Positions 1 to 8,530 are shown, numbered from the stretch's first letter. The stretch: 64,000 bases of DNA from Bacteroidetes bacterium UBA2364 (GCA_002344075.1 DDTM01000126.1:62001-126000); one strand, 5' to 3'. The notes: generated by a model not told the origin, from the letters alone. Program-made: numbers and translations.

Positions 1-1
1 C

Positions 2-829
2 GAACAAGTACAGATTAAAGGGTCTGATTCGGAAGTTGCCGTTGTGATGGCATTGGCAGAATCCTTTATGAGCCACGAGCATCGGGTATCGGTATCGGTG
101 AAGGGCGGTGGATCGGGATCTGGAATTGCAGCTCTTTTAAATGGAAAAACTGATATTGCCAATTCGTCTCGAGACATGAGCGCAAAAGAGCTTGAGATGG
201 CAGCAGTGCGGAATATTCGCCCGATTCCCGTTGTGTTTGCAGAAGATGTATTGGTGTTTATTCTCCATCCGAGTCTTCAGATTCGCGCCTTGAACCTCGA
301 ACAGCTTGCGGGCATTTATCGGGGAGACATCCGAAATTGGAAAGAAGTGGGTGGCCCAGACCGAGAGATTTCATTGTATGGACGTCAAAGCAATTCTGGA
401 ACTTACGTATATCTGCGAGAAAAAGTTTTAAAATCCGAGTATTCCTCTAAAGTAAAGGGCATGAATGGTACTGCACAAATTGTTGAAGCCGTTAAACAGG
501 ATCGTGGAGGCATCGGTTATGTAAGTTTGGGTTATGTGCAACATAACGGCAAGCCAAGTGCAGGGATTTCAGTCCTACGAATCGGCGATGGAGAAGGCGT
601 TTCGCCCCTTGATGCAAGCGCTGTGGCGAGCGGCCTGTATCCTCTCAAACGTCCGTTGTATCATTTCCTGAACGGACCAGCTAGTGGAAAATTAGCTGCA
701 TTTCTTCGGTTTGAACGCTCCGAGCAGGGCAAAGCCATCATCCGAGAAAGTGGCTACATTCCGATAGAACTCCCACTGACATACAACGCCGAAGTTTCAT
801 CCATGGCACAACCTGTATATGCTAAATAA
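2..829 (+). CDS. pstS: Phosphate ABC transporter substrate-binding protein PstS (5' end outside window)
   Basis: Periplasmic phosphate-binding component of the PstSCAB importer. The frame is open from base 2, so the true start and signal peptide lie before the window; an internal ATG at 44 is not the start because the homologous reading (QIKGSDSEV) extends upstream of it. Seen in the sequence are the glycine/serine-rich phosphate-contact loop GGGSGSGI, the TDIANSSRDM segment and the GRQSNSGTY segment, all typical of PstS-like proteins (PBP_like_2 fold). The last codons overlap the start of pstC by 11 bp, so the genes are one operon. In most bacteria pst genes are induced by phosphate starvation; the promoter is not visible here. 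Confidence 0.93.
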   Translation, partial: EQVQIKGSDSEVAVVMALAESFMSHEHRVSVSVKGGGSGSGIAALLNGKTDIANSSRDMSAKELEMAAVRNIRPIPVVFAEDVLVFILHPSLQIRALNLEQLAGIYRGDIRNWKEVGGPDREISLYGRQSNSGTYVYLREKVLKSEYSSKVKGMNGTAQIVEAVKQDRGGIGYVSLGYVQHNGKPSAGISVLRIGDGEGVSPLDASAVASGLYPLKRPLYHFLNGPASGKLAAFLRFERSEQGKAIIRESGYIPIELPLTYNAEVSSMAQPVYAK

Positions 830-1739
830 TGCTTCTCACTCCTCCCCAGCCACTACAAACCAGCGTCGCCACTTACAAGACCGTGCGTTTAAACTACTTG
901 TAAAAGCAGCAGCATTGTTATCGGTTTTGGTTTTGGCAGGCATATTTTTTCTTTTGATTTGGAATGGGTTCTATATGTTTAAAGAAGTTTCCATATGGGA
1001 ATTCTTCTTCTCTTCCGAATGGAATCCGGGCGCTTTAAAAAACCCACAATATGGTATAGGCGGTATGGTGGTTGGAACGATGCTTGTAACCATTGCAGCG
1101 ATGGTGCTCGCCTTTCCATTAGGAATTGCCTTAGCCGCCTACCTTTCCGAGGTTGCCTCACCACTCATGAGGGGCTTTGTCCGCCCTCTCATTGAATTAT
1201 TGGCAGGGATCCCATCCGTGGTGGTCGGATTTATTGGAATCGTGGTGGTCGGACCATTTTTGGCTCAAACTTTTAATCTACCGAATGGTTTTACGGCGCT
1301 AAACGGCGCTATCTTATTGGCCATCATGGCCTTACCTTCCATAGTCACCGTTGCAGAAGATGCCATTCGCGCTGTTCCACGTTCATACAGAGAAGCTTCG
1401 TATGCGTTAGGGAGCAATAAGTGGACTACACTCATTCGGGTTACCCTCCCCGCAGCGGGTTCTGGTATCATTGCAGCCGGTGTTTTGGGCGTAGGACGAG
1501 CGGTGGGCGAAACCATGACGGTTCTTATGGCCACCGGAAATGCACTTGAAGTACCCGACAGCCTTTTCGACTCGGTGCGCACCATGACCGCCACCATGGC
1601 CATCGAGATGGGCGAGGTGCCCTTTGGCACTACCCATTATTACAGTCTGTTTGCTATTGGAGCCACCCTTTTTATCATGAGTCTTTTATTTAACCTGACA
1701 GCCGAGTATCTCGCTGCCAAATTCAGGCGATTGTCATGA
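819..1739 (+). CDS. pstC: Phosphate ABC transporter permease PstC
   Basis: One of the two membrane permease subunits of the phosphate importer, 306 residues. It begins with a short hydrophilic N-terminus and a first transmembrane helix (about residues 27-50), followed by a loop and the five-helix binding-protein-dependent transport domain. The cytoplasmic EAA loop, which contacts the ATPase, is visible as YREASYALGSNKWTT near residue 190. The start ATG overlaps the end of pstS, and the stop overlaps the pstA start (ATGA), so translation of the operon is probably coupled. Length and order agree with the family. Confidence 0.95.
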   Translation: MLNNASHSSPATTNQRRHLQDRAFKLLVKAAALLSVLVLAGIFFLLIWNGFYMFKEVSIWEFFFSSEWNPGALKNPQYGIGGMVVGTMLVTIAAMVLAFPLGIALAAYLSEVASPLMRGFVRPLIELLAGIPSVVVGFIGIVVVGPFLAQTFNLPNGFTALNGAILLAIMALPSIVTVAEDAIRAVPRSYREASYALGSNKWTTLIRVTLPAAGSGIIAAGVLGVGRAVGETMTVLMATGNALEVPDSLFDSVRTMTATMAIEMGEVPFGTTHYYSLFAIGATLFIMSLLFNLTAEYLAAKFRRLS

Positions 1740-2590
1740 ACCGTTCTACATGGATTGAACAATTGGGCTTTGGGGTATTACGGTTATGTACCCTTTTGGT
1801 TGTTTTCTTGATCTTCTGGTTAATTATTGATTTATTTATCAAAGGCGGAGATTCCCTTAGTTGGATTTTTTGGAGTACGTTCCCGCAAAAAGGTATGACG
1901 GCAGGCGGGATTTTTCCGACGGTGGTCGGTACGGCATTTGTCACGCTGATTACCGCCTTATTTGCAGTTCCGGTCGGAGTGGCTTCGGCCATCTACCTTA
2001 GCGAGTACGCACGCGATCATTTCCTTAGCCGTTTAATCCGTGCTTCCATCCGTAATTTGGCCGGAGTTCCCTCGATTATTTACGGACTGTTTGGCGTGGC
2101 TTTATTTGTAGAAGGACTGCGTTTTGGTACATCGGTACTTTCAGCAGGACTGACACTTGGTCTTTTAAGTTTGCCCTATATCATCACCGCTACAGAGGAG
2201 GCCCTCAAAACCGTGCCCAAGTCGTATCGGGAAGGTGCTCTGGCACTGGGGGCCACGCAATGGGAAACCATCCGGAGTGTGGTACTGCCACCTGCACTAC
2301 CCGGTATCACCACGGGAATAATGTTGGGTTTATCCCGTGCGGCAGGAGAGACTGCACCTATATTATTTACGGGTGTGGCGTATTATTTACGTTATTTGCC
2401 TGGAACGGTTTGGGACAGTTTTATGGCATTGCCCTATCACTTATACGTTTTGGCAACACAGCACCATGCCATCGAGGAGGTACGGCCTTTGGCTTATGGG
2501 ACGGCACTTACCTTATTGGCAATGGTTACGGTACTAAACATCATTGCCCTACAAATCCGCTATCGTTTTCAGTCACAACCCACAGGCTGA
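1736..2590 (+). CDS. pstA: Phosphate ABC transporter permease PstA
   Basis: Second membrane permease subunit of the phosphate importer, 284 residues. It has an N-terminal transmembrane helix (about residues 12-35) and the usual permease core. The EAA loop reads YREGALALGATQWET near residue 165, and the following LPPALPGITTGIMLG and SRAAGETAPILFTG segments are characteristic of PstA. It starts inside the pstC stop (ATGA overlap) and is followed after 23 bp by the ATPase gene. No defects seen. Confidence 0.95.
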   Translation: MNRSTWIEQLGFGVLRLCTLLVVFLIFWLIIDLFIKGGDSLSWIFWSTFPQKGMTAGGIFPTVVGTAFVTLITALFAVPVGVASAIYLSEYARDHFLSRLIRASIRNLAGVPSIIYGLFGVALFVEGLRFGTSVLSAGLTLGLLSLPYIITATEEALKTVPKSYREGALALGATQWETIRSVVLPPALPGITTGIMLGLSRAAGETAPILFTGVAYYLRYLPGTVWDSFMALPYHLYVLATQHHAIEEVRPLAYGTALTLLAMVTVLNIIALQIRYRFQSQPTG

Positions 2591-2613
2591 AAGAGGTAAA
2601 CCCCACATAGATT

Positions 2614-3369
2614 ATGACCGATAAATTAGTTGTCCGCAACCTAAACATTGCCTTTGGTGAAAAGCAAGTCCTCAAAAACGTTTCTATTACGTTTCCGGAT
2701 CAAAAAATTGTGGCACTCATCGGGCCTTCCGGATGTGGAAAATCCACTCTGTTACGTTCGTTGAACCGAATGCACGATTTAACCCCACAAGCGATGGTAA
2801 CAGGGGAGGTTCTATTGGACGGCCACGCCATTTTAGGCGCCAAAGTGGATGTGGTTGATGTGCGCCGTAAAGTGGGCATGGTTTTTCAAAAGCCCAATTT
2901 GTTTCCGAAATCCATTTTCGAGAATGTAGCTTATGGCCTAAAAGTGAATAAGATGGGGGATAAGAACCTGATTCGTGCGCGGGTGGAGGAAGCCATAAAA
3001 TCTTGTTATTTATGGGACGAAGTGGGAGATCGGTTGGATAAACCCGCCCTTGAGCTTTCTGGTGGGCAACAACAGCGACTTTGTATTGCACGCGCCATCG
3101 CCATTGCCCCAGAAGTTATTCTGATGGATGAACCCTGCGCAGCATTAGACCCCATCAGTACACTCAAAATTGAAGAGTTAATGCTGGGGCTAAGGGAAAA
3201 ATTTGCCGTCGTCATTGTTACCCATAATATGCAACAAGCCCTACGGGTGGCTGATTCTACCGCTTTTATGTATCTCGGCGAGCTAATTGAATATGGGCCT
3301 ACGACAGAAATTTTCAATCATCCACAACACGAACTTACGCAGCGCTATATCCAAGGCGCCTTTGGTTAA
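2614..3369 (+). CDS. pstB: Phosphate ABC transporter ATP-binding protein PstB
   Basis: Cytoplasmic ATPase that drives phosphate import through PstCA, 251 residues. Walker A is GPSGCGKST at residues 37-45, the Q-loop lies in MVFQKPNLFP, the ABC signature LSGGQ is at 148-152, the Walker B aspartate and catalytic glutamate are D172 and E173, and the switch histidine is in VTHNMQQA. The NLFPKSIFENV segment is typical of PstB. It is the last gene of the operon: a strong hairpin follows immediately and no phoU lies between it and the next (convergent) gene. A phoU elsewhere is possible. Confidence 0.97.
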   Translation: MTDKLVVRNLNIAFGEKQVLKNVSITFPDQKIVALIGPSGCGKSTLLRSLNRMHDLTPQAMVTGEVLLDGHAILGAKVDVVDVRRKVGMVFQKPNLFPKSIFENVAYGLKVNKMGDKNLIRARVEEAIKSCYLWDEVGDRLDKPALELSGGQQQRLCIARAIAIAPEVILMDEPCAALDPISTLKIEELMLGLREKFAVVIVTHNMQQALRVADSTAFMYLGELIEYGPTTEIFNHPQHELTQRYIQGAFG

Positions 3370-3371
3370 TG

Positions 3372-3399
3372 AAAAGGCCCTGTAAGAGAGGGCCTTTTT
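3372..3399. terminator. Bidirectional terminator between pstB and the CBS gene
   Basis: Perfect 10-bp stem (3372-3381 with 3389-3398) around a 7-base loop, GC-rich in the middle, with A-runs on the left and T-runs on the right. It starts 3 bases after the pstB stop and lies between two convergent genes, so it can end both transcripts. Confidence 0.85.
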
Positions 3400-3431
3400 C
3401 TTTGATTTGGTTCCTATAAGCCAAAAGCATT

Positions 3432-3860
3432 TCATCCAGAGATGTAATTCTGCATATGCTCCACCAACTCCTTTTGCATTTCTAATTCTTCCATCACCAC
3501 GTCTATTATAGAAATGATACCTACAAAAGAATCTTCTTCAAAAACAGGTAGATATCGAATATTATTGGTGGTCATTAGCTGCATACACTGGTTCAGTTTA
3601 TCTTTTTTTCGAACTCGTGGAAAATCTGTAGCCATTACTTCGCCCACTTTATTCTTGTTCGAAGATTTACCCTTAATAACTACCCGCCGTGCGTACACCC
3701 GTTCGGTAAAAATACCCAAATACTGCTCTTTTTCCATCACCACAACGGCACCGATGTTTTTGTCATTCATCAGGTGCAACACATCTCGAATTAAGGTATC
3801 GGGTGTTACAGAATAGATATTGGATCCTTTACGTTTCAGAATATCGGCTACGGTATGCAT
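3432..3860 (-). CDS. CBS-domain pair protein
   Basis: Small cytoplasmic protein of 142 residues made of two CBS domains only (about residues 5-60 and 73-130); such pairs usually bind adenine nucleotides and act as regulators, but the partner here is unknown. Family features include NIGAVVVMEKEQYLGIFTERVYARRV in the first half of the protein (quoted in part: GAVVV and GIFTER) and NIRYLPVFEEDSFVG in the second. I chose the ATG at 3860 because the longer frame can only start at a TTG and adds 21 residues with no family match. A TAnnTTTG-like element (CAAATTTA read on the + strand, 3937-3944) lies upstream but without a clear -33 box. It converges on pstB across a shared hairpin. Confidence 0.85.
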   Translation of the reverse strand: MHTVADILKRKGSNIYSVTPDTLIRDVLHLMNDKNIGAVVVMEKEQYLGIFTERVYARRVVIKGKSSNKNKVGEVMATDFPRVRKKDKLNQCMQLMTTNNIRYLPVFEEDSFVGIISIIDVVMEELEMQKELVEHMQNYISG

Positions 3861-3953
3861 ATTGATCTGGTTTTTGTTAGACGATTTATTTAGCAAGCTA
3901 AAGGTTTTAAAGCGCTTCCGCAAGTCATGTTGTACACAAATTTAGCATAAAAA

Positions 3954-3977
3954 AAGCAGTCATTTGAGAGACTGCTT
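3954..3977 (-). terminator. Terminator behind the small gene 3991-4278
   Basis: Perfect 8-bp stem (3954-3961 with 3970-3977) and an 8-base loop. On the - strand it is followed by a run of T (A-run at 3949-3955 on the + strand), the form of an intrinsic terminator. It lies 13 bases past the stop of the small gene. Confidence 0.75.
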
Positions 3978-3990
3978 CTTATTGTCTGGC

Positions 3991-4278
3991 TTAAATGCGT
4001 GCTAAAAGGGTGTTATATCGGTCAGAAACCACACCAATTCGGCCCATTATCCGCTCAAATCGGGGGGGCGGTGGATTTAGTGGGTCGCCAGTCCACAACC
4101 CTGCTGCTATGCCTATCAGTTGGTAATACCGATCCGAGAGCGCCTGAAGGCGTACTTGTTGACGCGGGTTGGCATCACTGGGAATAGGGTTTAGGAGGGC
4201 AAAACTTAAGCCACCTTTATGCTCTTTTTGTTCGGTAGCGCTGATGGAAAATATCTTAAAGCTAGACAGGGTTTTCAT
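3991..4278 (-). CDS. Small protein of unknown function (95 aa)
   Basis: A 95-residue reading frame from ATG at 4278, ending just before a good terminator, which supports it as a real gene. The middle part (residues 40-75: Q-rich then DRYYQLIGIAAGLWTGD) could be helical, followed by a proline run (NPPPPRF). No signal peptide, membrane helix or family that I recognise. It is flanked by hairpins on both sides, so it is probably its own transcript. Confidence 0.5.
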   Translation of the reverse strand: MKTLSSFKIFSISATEQKEHKGGLSFALLNPIPSDANPRQQVRLQALSDRYYQLIGIAAGLWTGDPLNPPPPRFERIMGRIGVVSDRYNTLLARI

Positions 4279-4477
4279 GGAATTTATTGCTTAAACGGTT
4301 TACAAAAGAAAGATTGTATTACCATTGAGACCCTCCCTCTCTTAATGGTTTAATGGAGCCGAAAGTGATTTTTAGCACCCTGCACAACACCACATAGAAA
4401 TGGTTTAGTTCCTATCCCTTCGCACGCAGGGAGCCGTCAAAACTCAGTTATTTCAAAAAAAGTTAACAACAAAAAAA

Positions 4478-4499
4478 GCCCACGATCCAAGCTGTGGGC
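4478..4499 (-). terminator. Terminator behind the DUF3524 glycosyltransferase
   Basis: GC-rich 6-bp stem (gcccac 4478-4483, gtgggc 4494-4499) followed on the - strand by seven T. It lies 34 bases beyond the stop of the glycosyltransferase gene. The rest of the 4279-4532 gap shows no gene. Confidence 0.75.
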
Positions 4500-4532
4500 A
4501 CAATGGGTGTCTGAAGAGATATATTCTTTTGG

Positions 4533-5666
4533 TTACCTCCCCACCTCCTCGAACAGTGCATCGAACTGGTGAATATGGGTTTTCCAATCTAAGTGTTCGG
4601 GGATGCTACGTAGGGTTTCTTGGGGCAAGGGGCGCTCTTGACCTTTAAGGATACTTTGCATGATCTCGAAGAGTTCGTCTTCGTTTTCATATAAGGTAGG
4701 CGCATGTAGGAGAGGTTTTTGTAGCGATGTTGGTAGGAGTTCTGGATAGGTAAGCCTATTGGGCAATAACGGATGACATCCGCAATAAATGGCTTCCAAC
4801 AGCGTGACGCCAAAAAATTCATGGACGGCCGTCGAGACCACCAAATGCGCCCGTTGAAGCAAACGGCCATATTCTTCCACATCTTCGGCATAGCCATAGT
4901 GCAAAATTCGATCGGCAAACCGCGAAAATGACTGCCCAAACTCGTTGGCCTCATTAAAATGCTCACCAGCCAAGATGAGGCGGAACTTACATCCTACGTC
5001 ATCTAAACGGTTGAGTAAACGGAAAAAGGCGTGGGGGTTTTGGTCGTATTCCCAACGATGGTTCCATAAAATGATGGGTGGCTTCATGCCTACTCCCCAA
5101 CCGACAGGTTCGGTGGCATCTGTAAAGGCGTCGAATTGCCGGAGCGAAATCCCGCGATGCAAAACACGGCTTTTTTGTCGGATCTCCTGCGCTTTTTCGA
5201 GGTGGGTGTAATCTGGGTACGTTCCTAAAAAGGCGGGAAGCGCACCCGTAAACTCTTGGAGGTGCGATTGTGAATTAAACACCAAATAATCGGCCACCAA
5301 GGCGGAGAGATAATTGATGTATCCAAATGCCGGATCGCGGTGTTCGGTAGGAGAAAGCGGATAGGTGAGGCGGTTGTTATGAAAATACATCACCATCGGT
5401 ACACCGGAAAAACGTCCATTGGTGAGGGCTTTAAACGCTGCGAGGTTCACCATGTCCGAAGCCAAAATCACATTTGGTACAAAGCCGTTGTCTAAGGCTT
5501 CCAGTGCTTTATGTGCCAACGTAACGGCCCCGCCCTGAAGACGCCACTGCCAATAACGGGCACTCATAGAAACCACCTGGATCTCATGACGCGAGTGCTC
5601 GGTCAGACCTTCCACAAAACGTTTTCTAGAGCGACCATAATACGGCTCTAAGATTAAGACATTCAT
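4533..5666 (-). CDS. DUF3524 / GT4 glycosyltransferase, tRNA-queuosine alpha-mannosyltransferase homologue
   Basis: A 377-residue cytosolic glycosyltransferase with the two-domain layout of the family that includes the vertebrate tRNA-queuosine mannosyltransferase QTMAN (GTDC1). The N-terminal DUF3524 domain is recognised by the opening ILEPYYGRSRKRFVEGL, by VILASDMVNLAAF near residues 66-79 and by YFHNNRLTYPLS at 94-105 (family form FHENQLTYP, so two positions differ). The C-terminal GT4 half carries the EX7E motif E283...E291 in EFFGVTLLEAI. The known role of the family is mannosylation of queuosine-34 in tRNA; whether a bacterial member does this is inference. A queuosine operon (queF-queD-queC) lies at the other end of this window, which fits. 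A small unknown gene lies 20 bp upstream on the same strand. Confidence 0.82.
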   Translation of the reverse strand: MNVLILEPYYGRSRKRFVEGLTEHSRHEIQVVSMSARYWQWRLQGGAVTLAHKALEALDNGFVPNVILASDMVNLAAFKALTNGRFSGVPMVMYFHNNRLTYPLSPTEHRDPAFGYINYLSALVADYLVFNSQSHLQEFTGALPAFLGTYPDYTHLEKAQEIRQKSRVLHRGISLRQFDAFTDATEPVGWGVGMKPPIILWNHRWEYDQNPHAFFRLLNRLDDVGCKFRLILAGEHFNEANEFGQSFSRFADRILHYGYAEDVEEYGRLLQRAHLVVSTAVHEFFGVTLLEAIYCGCHPLLPNRLTYPELLPTSLQKPLLHAPTLYENEDELFEIMQSILKGQERPLPQETLRSIPEHLDWKTHIHQFDALFEEVGR

Positions 5667-5686
5667 ACCCTATAGAGTCAGATTGA

Positions 5687-5926
5687 TTATGGGTGATAGT
5701 GTCGAATTGCACGCACGATCTGTGCTTCTTCCTCGGCGGTAGAAGGCCGCACAACGGCAACAGTCCGCAATTGGAGATGTTCGCGCAAACTCTCTTCACG
5801 GGCCTCACTGGGTGTCACAATGGCCTCCTCGCCGGCATCGAGGGCCAGCAGACGGGCCGCAAGCTTAATTTCAATCGGGTGCTCCAAGAGGTTTTTGACC
5901 AGCATCCCGCGACGTGTTCGGGGCAT
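5687..5926 (-). CDS. Small protein of unknown function upstream of the glycosyltransferase gene
   Basis: Hypothetical protein of 79 residues if started at ATG 5926 (PRTRRGMLVKN); ATG 5980 would give 97 residues and ATG 5905 gives 72. The C-terminal half is charged and mostly helical in character (TPSEAREESLREHLQ, STAEEEAQIVRAIRHY). No membrane helix or known motif. It is 20 bp upstream of the DUF3524 glycosyltransferase on the same strand, so the two are probably cotranscribed. Function not recognised. Confidence 0.5.
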   Translation of the reverse strand: MPRTRRGMLVKNLLEHPIEIKLAARLLALDAGEEAIVTPSEAREESLREHLQLRTVAVVRPSTAEEEAQIVRAIRHYHP

Positions 5927-6044
5927 AAAATATGTTACTAAGGGGTTATAATGACGTGCCTTTGATTGTCTAACACACATCTGGCATCAAGTTATGAATT
6001 ACAATGCGTGCAGAAATCACTTCCACCCTATCCTAACATAATTC

Positions 6045-6761
6045 ATGCGGTATCTTCATGTTTTTTTCCAATCAGGACAGGCACTCTTGCGCGGTGCAGG
6101 AGAATGGATCTTCCCACAACTCTGCCCGGGGTGTGGTCAACACCTAACCGAAGATGTTCCTTTTTTATGTCTCGGCTGCTTAAGAACCTTAGAACACCCT
6201 GCTCCGGACATCATCAGAGCACATTTACAAGCACATTGGCGAGCAGAAGCACGCTTAGAGATTGGGTATTCGCTTTGGATGTTTGACGAAGGTGGGACTG
6301 TACAAAAGATTCAACACGCCCTAAAGTATAAGAATCGCCCGCGCATTGGAAGATATATTGGCGCTTTGATAGGTGAATACCTGATTGGTATTGCGGAAGA
6401 ATGGCAAGCCGATCTTATGGTCCCTGTCCCACTTTCCAGAATCCGAATGATCGAACGTGGTTACAACCAAAGTACAGAATTGGCAAAAGGGATGTCCGTG
6501 GTCTTGAAACTTCCACTTTGTGAAGATTTCTTGATCCGTACTCGTGCTACCAAAAGCCAAACCAAGTTAGATTCCTCGAACCGCTGGGCCAATGTTTCCG
6601 GGGCATTTACTGTTGTTAATCCGGAGAAAGTGGTTGGGAAACGTATTTTATTGGTGGATGATGTTTTGACGACTGGCGCAACCTTGGCAGCAGCAGCGGT
6701 TCCGCTATTCGAAGCAGGCGCCGAGGAAGTGCGCGTGGCTACGATGGCGGTTGTCCGTTAG
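6045..6761 (+). CDS. comF: ComF family phosphoribosyltransferase-like protein
   Basis: Cytoplasmic protein of 238 residues of the ComF/GntX family, associated with DNA uptake and transformation in naturally competent bacteria. The N-terminus holds a four-cysteine zinc-binding site (CPGC near residue 27 and CLGC near residue 43), followed by the double-arginine/lysine segment typical of ComF (ALKYKNRPRIGRYIG) and VPVPLSRIRMIERGYNQS. The phosphoribosyltransferase signature is LLVDDVLTTGATL near residue 205. Length is normal. Its stop codon directly abuts the stop of the convergent ArsR-type gene with no base between them. Confidence 0.93.
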   Translation: MRYLHVFFQSGQALLRGAGEWIFPQLCPGCGQHLTEDVPFLCLGCLRTLEHPAPDIIRAHLQAHWRAEARLEIGYSLWMFDEGGTVQKIQHALKYKNRPRIGRYIGALIGEYLIGIAEEWQADLMVPVPLSRIRMIERGYNQSTELAKGMSVVLKLPLCEDFLIRTRATKSQTKLDSSNRWANVSGAFTVVNPEKVVGKRILLVDDVLTTGATLAAAAVPLFEAGAEEVRVATMAVVR

Positions 6762-7073
6762 TCACCCTCGACGGTTGAGCATGAGGCGGTTATAGGCCAA
6801 AAGACAGAGGCCCTGTACACTTTTGTCTTGGATGGAATAGAATGCCATGACGCCTTCTTTACGGCGTTTGAGGATGCCTGTTTCTAGCAAAATTCCAAGA
6901 TGTTTGCTTAGGTTGGCCTGGCGCAGACCACTGGCCTCCATCAACTCCTGTACATTCAACTCGCCATTTCGGTGTAATAAATCTAAGATTAGCAGACGAG
7001 AAGGCTCTCCAAGTGCCTTGAAGTGTCGGGAGATCAGGTCTAAATGTCCATAATCGGGTATAAGGCCAGCCAT
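6762..7073 (-). CDS. ArsR/SmtB-type winged-helix transcription regulator
   Basis: A 103-residue DNA-binding protein with the ArsR fold: the core ALGEPSRLLILDLL and the recognition segment LRQANLSKHLGILLETGILKRRKEG are clear. The metal-binding ELCVCDL motif of ArsR/SmtB sensors is absent (ELNVQEL in its place) and there is only one cysteine, so it is unlikely to be a classical alpha3 metal sensor. I chose ATG 7073, since the upstream in-frame ATG at 7109 lies inside the predicted -7 box. The gene is 74 bp beyond nuoN on the same strand but has its own promoter. Target genes cannot be told from the sequence. Confidence 0.88.
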   Translation of the reverse strand: MAGLIPDYGHLDLISRHFKALGEPSRLLILDLLHRNGELNVQELMEASGLRQANLSKHLGILLETGILKRRKEGVMAFYSIQDKSVQGLCLLAYNRLMLNRRG

Positions 7074-7106
7074 AAACGGAGCAAAGAAGTAAATGAAAAT
7101 CTTGTA

Positions 7107-7139
7107 CAAAGATAGTACTTACCTGCACAGTATGGCAAG
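7107..7139 (-). promoter_or_regulatory. Bacteroidota-type promoter of the ArsR-type gene
   Basis: Read on the - strand, a TTG box (complement of 7136-7138) is followed after 21 bases by TATCTTTG (complement of 7107-7114), an exact match to the TAnnTTTG -7 consensus known for the primary sigma factor of Bacteroidota. The ATG at 7073 lies about 30 bases downstream. No experimental support. Confidence 0.55.
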
Positions 7140-7147
7140 TCTATGGC

Positions 7148-8530
7148 CTAAGGCACCAATGCCAAAACCTGTTCTGGTACAAATGCCAAACCAATTAGGG
7201 TAAGAGCCGCCAAGAGCATGACGAGGCGGTAAGTATTTGGAATTACAAATTTTTCAGGATCTGCTACCTCATTAAAATACATTTCTACAATCACACGGAA
7301 GTAATAATAAATACTGATAGCGGAATTAATCACGGCCACTCCAACTAACCACGGAAAGTTGGTAAAAGCGCCGGTAAACAAGAAAAACTTCCCGAAAAAT
7401 CCGGCGGTGATAGGAATCCCAGCAAGGGATAACATGCTTAAGGCGAGTATAAAAGCAGCAACTGGATTCGACTTTCCAATACCCGAAAATGCAGAAAAAT
7501 GCCCCCCTGCGATGTCATCGTCTTTGTTGACCAGCATGAATACCGAGAATACTGCGATCGTAGCCATAACATATGCCACGAGGTACAAAAACAAACCCTT
7601 GCTTCCGGCTGCCCCGCTTAAAAGGCCCATCATTAAATAACCAGCATGAGATATACTGGAATAGGCCATCATACGCTTCATGCTTTTTTGGCGTAATGCG
7701 GAAAGGTTGCCCACCGTCATGGTAAGCGCTGCAAGTACGGCAATGGTCATAGACCAATACGGGGTTTCGGGACCAAATCCCATTACAAATAATTTATAAA
7801 ACGCCCCAAATCCAGCTGTTTTAACAACCGTTGCCATAAAAGCGGTTACCAAAGTCGGGCTACCTTCATATACATCAGGACTCCAAAAGTGGAAGGGTGC
7901 AGCAGAAACCTTAAAGCTCAATCCCACAATAATGAGAAGCAGCCCAGTATTAAAGAGTGGCATGGAATAGACTTTTTTCACATCCAATGCCTGCTGAATT
8001 TGGGTTATCTCAAAAGCTCCCGTCGCGCCATAGACCAATGTAATGCCAAAAAGCAAGATACCTGTCGCAAAGGCGCCCATCAAAAAGTATTTTAACGCGG
8101 CTTCCGAAGATCTTAGATCGTCCATGCGGCTTCCGGCCATTACATATAGTGGAATAGAAAGAATTTCGATCCCCAAAAAAAGCATCACCATGTGTTCAAA
8201 AGAAAACATGCACAGCGCCCCCGTCATGCTAAACAAGAGGAGGCCGTAATGATCGGCCAAAGTGTCCTTTAGCCCTCGGTAAAAATAGCCCGAAAGCACA
8301 AAAATCAGGGTTGCCGCTACAACCGTTAGACCGGAATAAGCCAATCCGAATCCATCGAACCGTACCATTCCACCATACGAAATTACAGGTATCTGGGCAT
8401 CCACCACCAATGAAGCGAAGGCTGCCAGCAATCCCAGAACAGAGAGCGGCAGTAACCACGTTCTTTTACCGGAGATTCCGGTAAACAGAACCACCATTGC
8501 GGTTGCAAAAAGAATGATAATCGCTTTCAT
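7148..8530 (-). CDS. nuoN: NADH-quinone oxidoreductase subunit N
   Basis: Antiporter-like proton-pumping membrane subunit of respiratory complex I, 460 residues, last gene of the nuo operon. The protein is almost wholly hydrophobic with about 14 transmembrane segments. Family marks are YFLMGAFATGILLFG, the lysine in SFKVSAAPFHFWSPDVYEGSPT and MAYSSISHAGYLMMG. It follows nuoM after 27 bp. Length is normal for NuoN. Confidence 0.95.
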   Translation of the reverse strand: MKAIIILFATAMVVLFTGISGKRTWLLPLSVLGLLAAFASLVVDAQIPVISYGGMVRFDGFGLAYSGLTVVAATLIFVLSGYFYRGLKDTLADHYGLLLFSMTGALCMFSFEHMVMLFLGIEILSIPLYVMAGSRMDDLRSSEAALKYFLMGAFATGILLFGITLVYGATGAFEITQIQQALDVKKVYSMPLFNTGLLLIIVGLSFKVSAAPFHFWSPDVYEGSPTLVTAFMATVVKTAGFGAFYKLFVMGFGPETPYWSMTIAVLAALTMTVGNLSALRQKSMKRMMAYSSISHAGYLMMGLLSGAAGSKGLFLYLVAYVMATIAVFSVFMLVNKDDDIAGGHFSAFSGIGKSNPVAAFILALSMLSLAGIPITAGFFGKFFLFTGAFTNFPWLVGVAVINSAISIYYYFRVIVEMYFNEVADPEKFVIPNTYRLVMLLAALTLIGLAFVPEQVLALVP

